From NCBI GenBank assembly GCA_934647945.1, contig CAKUFK010000016.1, positions 1 through 61,426 of the forward strand: 61,426 bases of DNA, in the 5' to 3' direction. Below are positions 8,778 through 16,006 of this stretch, in pieces (the stretch's first letter is position 1; each line of letters starts with the position of its first letter). The notes beneath the pieces are model-generated. The model saw only the letters and a program-made list of their open reading frames with translations, ran no database searches and was not told where the DNA came from. The position numbers were made by a program, and so were the translations under genes. The DNA comes from an uncultured Eubacteriales bacterium (GTDB lineage: Bacteria; Bacillota; Clostridia; Oscillospirales; Acutalibacteraceae).

Positions 8778-9953
8778 TTATTCCGTGAAGGTCACATGGA
8801 TCGACGCATTTGTGGTTCGGACGGTCAGGCGGCCGGGAAGATCCCCCACCCGGTCGGTGAGGTTGTTGGAGCCGTTGGTGGTCAGTGCGGCGATGACGTA
8901 GTCGGCTTCCTGTCCGAGGACGCTGCCCCGGATGCCGCCGTTGGAAGAGATGAGGGTGATGTCGCGGGAATCCAGCCGGTCGATTTCCACCGACCCGTTG
9001 GAGGTTTCCGCCTGGACCTGCGCGGCCTTGCAGCGGGCCAGATCGACTTTGGCGTTGGTGGTTCCGGCGAAAAACGCCGATGCGCTGCAGTTTGTCGCAC
9101 GCACACTGCCATTTTTGGATCGGAGGGATAGGTCCCCTGCGGATTGTACGTCAATCGCGGTGAGCGATGCGTTGGTCGTTTCCAATTCAACCCGTCCCAC
9201 CGCGGCCAGGGCCTCGGCTTCCAGGGAGGCGTTTTTGTTTTTGGCCGTCAGGCTCCGCACCGTCAAATTGTGGAGCAAAACCGATCCGTTGTCGGTCTGG
9301 AGGACCGTGTCAAGCAACTGGGTATCGGATACGCGGATGCGGGCGTTGGCGTTAGTGATACGGGCCGTTCCGCCTCGGACCCGGTCGAGGGAGAGAGGGG
9401 CGTTGGTGGTCTCGGCCGTCAGCCCGCCCAGGCAGAGGATGTCCGTGAGCTCCAGCGCACCATTTTTGGAGCGGAAGGCGGCGGAGGAGAGCGCCGTCAG
9501 GCCTGACGCTTCCAGCGCGGCGTTTTCGTTCGTCACCGAGAGGGATCCCGCAAAGGAGGCCGGGATTTTGATTTCGATGACGTGGCGGTACCGCGCGAAG
9601 CTGCTCCAGAACCCATGGATGAAATTGTCCAGCCAGGAGTCCGAAACGGTGTGGCGGAACCGGAGCATACCGCCGTCCACCTCTATCGTGGTGGCGTCCA
9701 GTGCCGATTCCCAGTAGGAAAGGTGAACCTGTTCATCCGGGGAGGGGGAGACCACGACTTTGAGATCCTCGGCCGCAATCTCGATTCCGGCCAGCAGGGA
9801 GGGTTCGTAGGCCGCCGTCTTGTTTTCATATTTCATCGTCGTCACCACCTTGCTGAATTCGAAGCCGGTCATGGCGAGCGCCGCTCCGCCCAAAAGCACG
9901 CCGAAAGCGCACAAGGCCCCGCCGGTGATAAGAGCCAGAGAGAGTTTCTTCAT
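8778..9953 (-). CDS. DUF4097 family beta-strand repeat protein
   Basis: A 391-residue protein with an N-terminal hydrophobic segment (LALITGGALCAFGVLLGGAALAM) serving as signal or anchor. From residue ~125 on it is a ladder of short beta repeats of the kind ALEASGLTAL / GSVRATNCSAS / GSVEIDRLDS with recurring TTNA and SKNGS turns, typical of DUF4097, which forms a right-handed beta helix outside the membrane. Its biochemical role is unknown. It follows the DUF1700 gene by 30 bases in an operon headed by PadR, a very common three-gene set in Firmicutes linked to envelope stress. Confidence 0.85.
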   Translation of the reverse strand: MKKLSLALITGGALCAFGVLLGGAALAMTGFEFSKVVTTMKYENKTAAYEPSLLAGIEIAAEDLKVVVSPSPDEQVHLSYWESALDATTIEVDGGMLRFRHTVSDSWLDNFIHGFWSSFARYRHVIEIKIPASFAGSLSVTNENAALEASGLTALSSAAFRSKNGALELTDILCLGGLTAETTNAPLSLDRVRGGTARITNANARIRVSDTQLLDTVLQTDNGSVLLHNLTVRSLTAKNKNASLEAEALAAVGRVELETTNASLTAIDVQSAGDLSLRSKNGSVRATNCSASAFFAGTTNAKVDLARCKAAQVQAETSNGSVEIDRLDSRDITLISSNGGIRGSVLGQEADYVIAALTTNGSNNLTDRVGDLPGRLTVRTTNASIHVTFTE

Positions 9954-9983
9954 ATCATCAAATCCTTTCCGGGGAGGGGTTTC

Positions 9984-10682
9984 TCAATGGGTGTCAGGCA
10001 CGGCCGGAGACGGGAGGACGGAATGCCGCCGCCCGGCCAGGGAACGGATCCCGCGGAACATCGCGGCGCTCGCCCTGGCAAACAGGCGGCAGAGGACGAG
10101 GCTCGCCACGCCGAAGAGGATCCCCAGGCCGCCCGCAAGCACCGCGGTGCCGAGTTGGAACAGACCGACGGGGATGGAGGATGTCAGAATATAGAAGGAG
10201 GACGCGAGGCCCCAGACAGCCGCGAATCCGCATGAGCCGGTGACGACCCAGAGCGAGGCGAGGACGACCCAGGCCGCGAGATAGAGCACGGCAGCCGCGG
10301 CGGCCAGGGGGACGCCGACAAGGAGGATAAAGGGGAACAGGCACCAGAACAGGATTTTGCCGGCATGCGATTTTTTGGGAGGGGCGGGATACGCCGGCGG
10401 GAACGCCGTCCCCTGCTCCGGCTGAAAAGCCGGGGAGGGGGCATGGGGCTGCCGGCTGTCGGAACCCCCTGCCGCGTCCTCGGACTGGGCAAGCTCCGCG
10501 AGGGTTTTATCCCGGATTTCCCCGATATCCCCGAGGGCGGCGACCGCCTCCTCTTCGGATTTGCCGTTTTCCACGGCATCGAAGTAGAGTTCGCTGTAAA
10601 ACTCCCGAATGCGTGCGGTCTCCTCAGGGGGAAGATCCGCGAGGGCCGCGTCCAGCTCCCTCAAAAACGTTGTGAATTCCAT
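9984..10682 (-). CDS. DUF1700 membrane protein
   Basis: A 232-residue protein. The N-terminal ~65 residues (FLRELDAALADLPPEETARIREFYSELYFDAVENGKSEEEAVAALGDI) match the cytoplasmic helical domain of DUF1700, and the C-terminal half has about four hydrophobic membrane segments (residues ~105-215). ATG 10682 lies inside the end of padR, with AGGAG directly upstream inside the padR coding sequence, so translation is coupled. DUF1700 proteins usually accompany PadR and DUF4097; the molecular role is not established. Confidence 0.85.
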   Translation of the reverse strand: MEFTTFLRELDAALADLPPEETARIREFYSELYFDAVENGKSEEEAVAALGDIGEIRDKTLAELAQSEDAAGGSDSRQPHAPSPAFQPEQGTAFPPAYPAPPKKSHAGKILFWCLFPFILLVGVPLAAAAAVLYLAAWVVLASLWVVTGSCGFAAVWGLASSFYILTSSIPVGLFQLGTAVLAGGLGILFGVASLVLCRLFARASAAMFRGIRSLAGRRHSVLPSPAVPDTH

Positions 10683-10990
10683 GCCGACTCCTCCTGTACA
10701 AAGGTATAGACCTGCTTCATTTCGTCCCATTCCTCCAGGAACGCGTCGATGCGTTCCCGGCCCCGCGGCGTGATATGGTAGTATTTGCGGAGGCGGCCGT
10801 TGTGTTCCTGCGGACAGGTAGTTAAACAGCCGGCCGTCTCCAGGCGTTTGAGGATCGGATAAAGGGTCGATTCGGAAATTTCGATGCAGGCGGAAATATC
10901 CCCGATAATCTTATACCCATAAGAGGGCTCTTTGCTGAGGACGGCGAGCACACACATTTCGAGTAGCCCCTTTTTGCGCTGCACATCCAA
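10661..10990 (-). CDS. PadR family transcriptional regulator
   Basis: A 109-residue winged-helix protein: KGLLEMCVLAVLSKEPSYGYKII...ESTLYPILKRLETAGCLTT...GRLRKYYHITPRGRERIDAFLEEW is the standard PadR DNA-binding domain with its C-terminal dimer helix. It heads the operon with DUF1700 and DUF4097 and overlaps the next gene by 22 bases. A 10-bp dyad over its promoter is the likely autoregulatory operator, so the operon should be opened by a membrane-related signal that releases PadR. Confidence 0.92.
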   Translation of the reverse strand: MDVQRKKGLLEMCVLAVLSKEPSYGYKIIGDISACIEISESTLYPILKRLETAGCLTTCPQEHNGRLRKYYHITPRGRERIDAFLEEWDEMKQVYTFVQEESAWNSQRF

Positions 10991-11010
10991 GGCACCTCCC
11001 CCCTTTCCAG

Positions 11011-11072
11011 ATACTATGCATTCACGAATACTTTACATTGCATAGTATAACGGCAGATCCTTCTTTTGTCAA
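11011..11072 (-). promoter_or_regulatory. Promoter with PadR operator dyad
   Basis: On the minus strand TTGACA (11067-11072), a 17-base spacer and TATACT (11044-11049) form a near-consensus housekeeping promoter. The -10 box overlaps one arm of a perfect inverted repeat: ATACTATGCA at 11011-11020 and TGCATAGTAT at 11039-11048, 18 bases apart. A repressor bound there would cover the -10 element and the start site. Confidence 0.85.
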
Positions 11073-11738
11073 TAAGAATTTTTAAGAGAGGATTCCGACG
11101 GCACAGAAGAATCGTGTAAAGACGTCCAAAAAAGGAGGGGGGAAGCTGCTCATGGGTATCTGAAGCCGGGCCTGCCTCGAATAGGTTGACAGGGTTTCCC
11201 TGCCGTGATAGACTGAAAAAACAGGTTTGAGAAAACAATTGAATACAGGAACCACAGAGGGCAAAGGCGGCGGGCGTGACGACAAATGAAAAGCTGGTCC
11301 AGTGGGGATATCCCTGCGGACAGACAGCCCTCCGGGATAGCTCCTGCCGCGGCGGTCCGGCCCGACTAAGCGGCATTGGCGGGGCTGTATGAAGAGCTCT
11401 GTTCCCCCTTCAACAAAATCTATGTCTGCGCACAAACCGGGGATGCCGTTTTGTCCGTTTTTTCCGCTGTTTGCCTGCAAAAAGAGCTGCCCCCCGCGTC
11501 GGCGGAGCAGGGGAGCCAGGCATCCGACATTTTAGGTGCGTATGTTATATCACCCTGCACCTGCTGACCGATACCGTCAGGGCGGTTGAGGACCGGTTCG
11601 TCCGTTTGATTGCGGACGGGGGAGGGGAGATCAAGTGCTTTTCCTGCTTTGAGGGGTTTCTGCAGGCCAGGCTGTGACGCGGCGCCTCGGCACAGTCACG
11701 TGCTTTTTGGCGGCATGATCCGATGCGGCATGCGCGGC

Positions 11739-11770
11739 CCCCTCCTTTCTCCATGCGGTGAAAGGAGGGG
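11739..11770 (+). other. 11-bp hairpin in mnmE upstream region
   Basis: CCCCTCCTTTC (11739-11749) pairs perfectly with GAAAGGAGGGG (11760-11770) around a 10-base loop. No T run follows, so it is not a standard terminator. It hides a strong Shine-Dalgarno-like sequence in its right arm. Confidence 0.5.
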
Positions 11771-11811
11771 AAGTGGCACCAAAGGGAACTAGGAAAACCC
11801 TGATGTTTAGG

Positions 11812-11835
11812 GCCATTGTGGAACCTCACAATGGC
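11812..11835 (+). other. 9-bp hairpin in mnmE upstream region
   Basis: GCCATTGTG (11812-11820) pairs with CACAATGGC (11827-11835) around a GAACCT loop. With the preceding hairpin it could form a structured leader before mnmE; I match it to no known RNA family. Confidence 0.45.
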
Positions 11836-12036
11836 GGTGGCCGGCCCGGAGTTCTCATTGGAAAAGCCGGCAGGAACCGTATCTCCTCAATCCACCCCAT
11901 TCCTCAGGGCGGCGGTCCGGAACCGTTCCTCGGTAGAGCGGCTTTTATCCCATCTTTTGATAACCAACCACAAAAGGACGTTCAAGCGGCGGCCCGTTGC
12001 TTCTCAATGCCTGCCGCTGAGAAAGGAGAGAGACAG

Positions 12037-13419
12037 ATGCCGGCAGAATCCTTTACGGGCCCGACAGTCGCGGCCCTGTCCACCCCGGCAGCGCCGGCCG
12101 GGCTCGGCGTAGTGCGGGTTTCGGGCCGGGATGCCGTTGCCGTCGCCTCCCGTGTTTTCCGTCCTGCAAGCCCGTCGCGTTCTCTTGACAGCCTTTCCGG
12201 ATATACAGCGACCTACGGCCACGTGACGGACGAAGAAGGGGATATTGACGAATGCGTGGCCCTGGTTTTCCGGGCGCCCCACAGCTATACCGGTGAGGAT
12301 GTGGTGGAGTTCTCCTGCCATGGGGGGCCCTATCTGCTCTCCCGCGTTCTGCGGGCTTTGTTTGCCGCGGGCGCCAGGCCAGCCGGGCCGGGGGAGTTTA
12401 CCCGCCGGGCGTTTCTCAACGGCAAGCTGGACCTGACTGGCGCGGAGGCGGTGATGGGGCTCATCGCCGCGGACGGGCAGTTGGCGGCCCGCACCGCCCT
12501 GGCCGCGAGGGAAGGGGCGGTGTTCCATAGGATACAAGAGGTCACACGCTCCCTCGTCGAGGCGCAAGCCGCTTTCTCGGCTTATGTAGATTACCCGGAC
12601 GACGACATCCCGGAGCTTGAACCTACCGCCCTGGCTGCTGTTCTGGAGCAAGCCGGCCGGGTGCTTTCGCAGCTGCTGTCCACCTTTGACGCCGGCCGGA
12701 TCCTGCGGGAAGGGGTTGACACGGCCATCGTCGGCAGCCCCAATGTGGGAAAGTCCACCCTGATGAATCTCCTCGCCGGTTGTGAGCGAAGCATCGTCAC
12801 TTCGGCGGCGGGGACTACCCGCGATATCGTGGAGGAAACTGTCCGTCTGGGGAATGTGACCCTGCGGCTGGCGGATACAGCGGGAATCCGGGACGCGGCG
12901 GACGCGGCGGAGGCGGCAGGAGTGGAGCGGGCCCGGAAGCGCCTGCGCTCGGCGGCGCTCGTCCTCGCGGTGTTCGACGGGTCCCGGCCGCTGGAGGAAG
13001 GAGACCTCGCCCTGCTGCGGGAGCTTCCCGCTTCCTCCATTGTGCTGCTCAACAAATCTGACCGGCCTTTTGTCCTCGACGCGGGGGAGATACGCCGTAT
13101 GGTGCCCCGCGTGGTCTGCATATCCGCTTCAACCGGCCAGGGGCTGCAGGATCTCGTCCGGGAGGTGGAGGACATTACCGGTGTTTGCCGTCTGAACGGA
13201 GGAGAGCCGGTTCTCGCGACCGAACGCCAACGGGATGCCGTCCGTTTGGCGCTCGACGGGATCGGGCAGGCGTCCGCCGCATTGGCGGAAGGCCTAACGC
13301 TGGACGCGGTTTCGGTATGTGTGGACAGCGCCCTCGGCGCACTCATGGAGCTGACCGGTGAACGGGTGACAGAGGCGGTAGTGGAGGATATTTTTTCCCG
13401 GTTTTGTGTCGGAAAATGA
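12037..13419 (+). CDS. mnmE: tRNA modification GTPase MnmE
   Basis: MnmE works with MnmG to install the aminomethyl-type group on wobble uridine 34 of certain tRNAs. The 460-residue product has the N-terminal tetrahydrofolate-binding domain (residues ~7-120), a helical domain, and an inserted GTPase domain with GSPNVGKST (residues 233-241), AGTTRD, DTAG and NKSD, and ends in the conserved C-x-G-K (FCVGK) that is needed for catalysis. ATG 12037 is preceded by AAAGGAGAG. Normally mnmG follows directly; here it starts 4.7 kb further on. Confidence 0.96.
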   Translation: MPAESFTGPTVAALSTPAAPAGLGVVRVSGRDAVAVASRVFRPASPSRSLDSLSGYTATYGHVTDEEGDIDECVALVFRAPHSYTGEDVVEFSCHGGPYLLSRVLRALFAAGARPAGPGEFTRRAFLNGKLDLTGAEAVMGLIAADGQLAARTALAAREGAVFHRIQEVTRSLVEAQAAFSAYVDYPDDDIPELEPTALAAVLEQAGRVLSQLLSTFDAGRILREGVDTAIVGSPNVGKSTLMNLLAGCERSIVTSAAGTTRDIVEETVRLGNVTLRLADTAGIRDAADAAEAAGVERARKRLRSAALVLAVFDGSRPLEEGDLALLRELPASSIVLLNKSDRPFVLDAGEIRRMVPRVVCISASTGQGLQDLVREVEDITGVCRLNGGEPVLATERQRDAVRLALDGIGQASAALAEGLTLDAVSVCVDSALGALMELTGERVTEAVVEDIFSRFCVGK

Positions 13420-13426
13420 CAAAACC

Positions 13427-13444
13427 CGGCCGCACGTGCGGCCG
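13427..13444 (+). other. 18-bp perfect palindrome after mnmE
   Basis: CGGCCGCACGTGCGGCCG begins eight bases after the mnmE stop codon. It can form a compact hairpin but is followed by TTAAAAC, so it is at best a weak terminator. Confidence 0.5.
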
Positions 13445-13520
13445 TTAAAACGATGGGGCGTTCCATCTGGCCGAATAAGGATGTTAAGAGCAGAAGGGAA
13501 ACCGGGCATAAGGAAAGAGA

Positions 13521-13552
13521 AACGAGCAAACGGATTTTTTCGTTTGCTCGTT
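13521..13552 (+). terminator. Rho-independent terminator downstream of mnmE
   Basis: A perfect 12-bp stem AACGAGCAAACG (13521-13532) with CGTTTGCTCGTT (13541-13552), loop GATTTTTT, then TTTAT. It could serve either strand because the loop and flank are T/A-rich on both sides. Confidence 0.8.
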
Positions 13553-14101
13553 TTTATGTTCAATATCTGTCATACTAAAAGTGAGGCGGGAAAAGCACCG
13601 ACAGAGACCGAGGCAGGAAAAGACAGAACAGGAGTACGGAAAAAGAGCGGAAGCAAGCCGAGACATTCGGAAGATTCCCAGCTTTGCCGCCTGACGAAAT
13701 TTTGTACCTTTCGTCGGGCAAGTGCTGCGGGCGGCGTCCCCTTATAAGAGGACACCGCTTTTTTGCGTTTTTAAGAGTGTTCGTCATCTGTCATATTAAA
13801 GATAGAGGTTTGAATGATGAAAGGAGTGGAAAGCAGCGACCTGTCCAGACGATATGGCGGCAAATGGTTCAAAATCAGCACAGCAGGCCCGAAAAGGCTG
13901 TTCGTCTCTCCTGCCGGACGCGGGAGAGACGAGCGACACGGGGAGTCGCGGGAGCGGCGTGCCATGGAGCGAATATGGGAAGAGCGATTACCCGGATATT
14001 TTGAAAAAATCGCCGGATAAACGGAACTGCCAACGGCAGTGGAGTGTAGATTTTTTAGACAGCTTTCCGGTGCTGTTTTCCCGACTTCATGGGCTTGCCT
14101 G

Positions 14102-14136
14102 AATTTTTAGAAGGCCGTCGAGGCCTTCTAAAAATT
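14102..14136. terminator. 15-bp bidirectional hairpin
   Basis: AATTTTTAGAAGGCC (14102-14116) pairs perfectly with 14122-14136 around the loop GTCGA. A/T tracts at both ends make it a terminator on both strands. It separates the debris to the left from the integrase-like fragment. Confidence 0.8.
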
Positions 14137-14155
14137 TTACAACTTGCACAAATCT

Positions 14156-14260
14156 ATGGTGCGGCAGGTGCAGGAAGCCCTGCAAGACAAACTCCGCATT
14201 GGAGAAAGCCGCCATGACGCAAAACTGGCGGAAGCTACCGAAAAAATTTCAGATGGAACC
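14156..14260 (+). pseudogene. Degenerate start of a tyrosine-integrase-like gene
   Basis: The frame from ATG 14156 gives MVRQVQEALQDKLRIGESRHD..., which resembles the N-terminal start of site-specific recombinases found on Firmicutes integrative elements. After ~30 residues the similarity stops and a stop codon follows at ~14322. I judge it a remnant; identification rests on memory of that N-terminal pattern and is not certain. Confidence 0.4.
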
Positions 14261-14373
14261 GCATCAAGGAACGGTGTCTTGTGCCTTTCTGTTGTCGATG
14301 CAGGAACGATCGGAAATGGGTAGTATTATGATAAAAAGGTCATGTTGTAGCCGGACAATTTTATGATAAAAAA

Positions 14374-14421
14374 TGAACCTTTTTGTTTTAAAAACCGTCT
14401 ATATAAGTGAAACCGGTTTCA
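14374..14421 (+). promoter_or_regulatory. ECF-type promoter and 14-bp palindrome before sigma-fusion gene
   Basis: TGAACC (14374-14379), 16 bases, then CGTCTA (14396-14401) fits ECF sigma promoters, suggesting the following sigma factor drives its own gene. Immediately downstream is the perfect palindrome TGAAACCGGTTTCA (14408-14421), a probable operator near the transcription start. Confidence 0.6.
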
Positions 14422-14451
14422 ATACTCTAAAATGCAGAAGGGTGGGATGAT

Positions 14452-15714
14452 ATGGATGAATTTATATGTCTGCTAACACAACACAGAAATGTACTTGAAC
14501 GCTTTGTCAGATTTAGGATAAGCAATTCCTTTGATGCAGATGACATTATACAGGAAACTTGCATTAGCGCGTACCGCAGCTTTTCCTCACTAAAAGACAC
14601 GGCTTTATTCAAGTCGTGGATAATCAGTATCGCCCGTAACAAGTGTAACGATTATTTTCGTCAGTTAGCTAAAAACATGGAACTCCCCATAGACGAGATA
14701 ACCGGAGGACATCCGCCCTACGGGCGGATGGGCGTTACTGCGGCAAGTCCTGTAAAAGAAACGCTTCAAAAGCTCGGAGATAAAGATAAACAGGTGTTAT
14801 ATCTATACTATTTTCGCGAGTTTCCGCAAAACGAGATTGCCAGGCGCCTAGGCATCCCCATTGGCACAGTGAAAAGCCGCCTGCATACTGCAAAATCCAA
14901 TTTTAAAAAACTTTATCCACATCACCCCAAAGTAAGAGGAGGAAATATTATGAAAATCTTTCCCGAATATTTGCCTGAATATAGAATTGAAAAATCGGAC
15001 AAAGAACCGTTTGCCGTAAGGTTTGAGGAACTTTTGGGATGGTTTATCATTCCGAAGTTGTACGAAAAATGCTCTTGGGCACAGTATGATATGCCAGGCA
15101 GAAATATCACGGATATTTATTCGTCCACTGTGGAGAAAAGGGTAGTTCTGCACGGAATCGAGGGGGTGGAAATAAAAAATACGCATCGTAGAATAGGAAC
15201 TGGCACCGATAAAGAGACGGATTTTTACTTTATTGCCCAGCTTACAGAGGAATACTGCCGTTGGCTTGGAAACCGATACTGTGAAAACGGCGTGGAGCAT
15301 ATCATCACATTCCTTGACGGCGACGAATTCCTCAGTGCCTGGGGCGCAGGTGAGAATAACGTTGGAGAGCCAGTGAATATCAAACCTCGTGGCATAATCA
15401 CCAGAAACGGCGATGATGTCATTGCCGGTACGGGCAGCGTAACCGACTGTGTCGGAAGATATACCGTTCATTTTGCAGATAAAGTATATGATACAAATCT
15501 CTTAATCAGTATTTTCAATGATGGACCCCTTACCGAGCAATATATTGATAAAAATGGACGCACCGTTCTCTGGCGCCGGTTTAACCGTGATGACTGGGCA
15601 ATCGAACGCTACGGACAAAAATGGAGCGAACGCTTCCCGAAAAATGATCGTATTAATGTAAATGGTATCAATTATGTACATTGGTATGATTGTATCAGCG
15701 ATTACATTGGCTAA
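14452..15714 (+). CDS. ECF sigma factor fused to a C-terminal effector-like domain
   Basis: A 420-residue protein. Residues 1-165 are an ECF sigma factor: region 2 (RFRISNSFDADDIIQETCISAYRSF...FKSWIISIARNKCNDYFR) and region 4 (LGDKDKQVLYLYYFREFPQNEIARRLGIPIGTVKSRLHTAKSNFKKLYP). Residues 167-420 (MKIFPEYLPEYRI...LLGWFIIPKLYEKCSW...YVHWYDCISDYI) are a separate domain seen in similar clostridial sigma proteins, possibly sensing a ligand. The sigma linker contains an in-frame palindrome (14710-14730). AGGAGG at 14937-14942, seven bases before ATG 14950, could also start the C-terminal domain alone. Confidence 0.85.
   Translation: MDEFICLLTQHRNVLERFVRFRISNSFDADDIIQETCISAYRSFSSLKDTALFKSWIISIARNKCNDYFRQLAKNMELPIDEITGGHPPYGRMGVTAASPVKETLQKLGDKDKQVLYLYYFREFPQNEIARRLGIPIGTVKSRLHTAKSNFKKLYPHHPKVRGGNIMKIFPEYLPEYRIEKSDKEPFAVRFEELLGWFIIPKLYEKCSWAQYDMPGRNITDIYSSTVEKRVVLHGIEGVEIKNTHRRIGTGTDKETDFYFIAQLTEEYCRWLGNRYCENGVEHIITFLDGDEFLSAWGAGENNVGEPVNIKPRGIITRNGDDVIAGTGSVTDCVGRYTVHFADKVYDTNLLISIFNDGPLTEQYIDKNGRTVLWRRFNRDDWAIERYGQKWSERFPKNDRINVNGINYVHWYDCISDYIG
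14710..14730 (+). repeat. Palindromic insertion inside sigma factor gene
   Basis: CATCCGCCC (14710-14718) and GGGCGGATG (14722-14730) form a perfect 9-bp dyad around TAC. It encodes HPPYGRM in the linker between sigma regions 2 and 4, is GC-rich in an AT-richer gene, and looks like a short palindromic element tolerated in a flexible linker. Confidence 0.6.
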
Positions 15715-15716
15715 TC

Positions 15717-15752
15717 AAAACGAGGCAGGGAACGTTGACCCTGCCTCGTTTT
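15717..15752 (+). terminator. Terminator after sigma-fusion gene
   Basis: A perfect 14-bp stem (15717-15730 with 15739-15752), loop AACGTTGA, ending in TTTT, directly after the stop codon. Confidence 0.88.
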
Positions 15753-15966
15753 ACTATCAGACGGGCATCTTTGCCGGTGGCGCTTTTCCCTCCCGCACAG
15801 ATCCATACAATCAGCCGCACCCTGCCGAAAAGCCATAGAATGAAAAAACTTCTTACGGAAACAGAGAAAACTCCCATACAAGTCAACTATACATCCTTAT
15901 TAAGCCGCGGCATTGCCTCATCGTTTAGTAACAGAGCAATCCCGGATAAGCGGAGCTGCCGGCGTA

Positions 15967-15975
15967 TGCTATAAT
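15967..15975 (+). promoter_or_regulatory. Extended -10 promoter of AraC-family gene
   Basis: TGCTATAAT (15967-15975) is a perfect extended -10 element, 31 bases before the TTG start. No good -35 box is visible at 17 bases, as is usual for extended -10 promoters. Confidence 0.6.
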
Positions 15976-16006
15976 AAAGGCACCGTACGGGGAAAGGAGC
16001 TTTCTC

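Larger units (their letters stand above)
11080..12036. other. Gene-poor interval upstream of mnmE
   Basis: About 950 bases with no coding region I can support; open frames lack ribosome sites and recognisable sequence. It contains two perfect hairpins near its right end (11739-11770 and 11812-11835). The usual left neighbours of mnmE near the origin (rnpA, yidC, jag) are absent, so this is probably a junction made by insertion or rearrangement. Confidence 0.5.
13420..14451. other. Gene-poor interval with hairpins and mobile-element debris
   Basis: About 1 kb between mnmE and a sigma factor gene without an intact gene. It holds a strong terminator hairpin (13521-13552), two related motifs ending in ATCTGTCATAYTAAA (around 13566 and 13786), a short dyad around CCTGACGAAA/TTTCGTCGGG (13690-13721), a hairpin with six Ts near 13727-13772, a 15-bp hairpin (14102-14136) and an integrase-like fragment (14156-14260). 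The pieces read as relics of mobile DNA. Confidence 0.5.

Noticed and set aside
10018..10235. Long open frames on the plus strand over the DUF1700/DUF4097 genes
   Set aside because: They are antisense to well-supported genes, lack ribosome sites and are produced by high GC content.
11082..11480. Minus-strand frame of 132 codons upstream of mnmE
   Set aside because: No ribosome site, low-complexity Arg/Pro/Ser content and no recognisable motif.
14265..14290. TGGAACCGC resembling the T-box antiterminator bulge
   Set aside because: No stem I, no specifier loop and no competing terminator around it; it lies in decayed mobile-element sequence.
14408..14421. TGAAACCGGTTTCA as a parS variant
   Set aside because: The arms are in the opposite orientation and the centre differs; it fits a promoter-proximal operator better.
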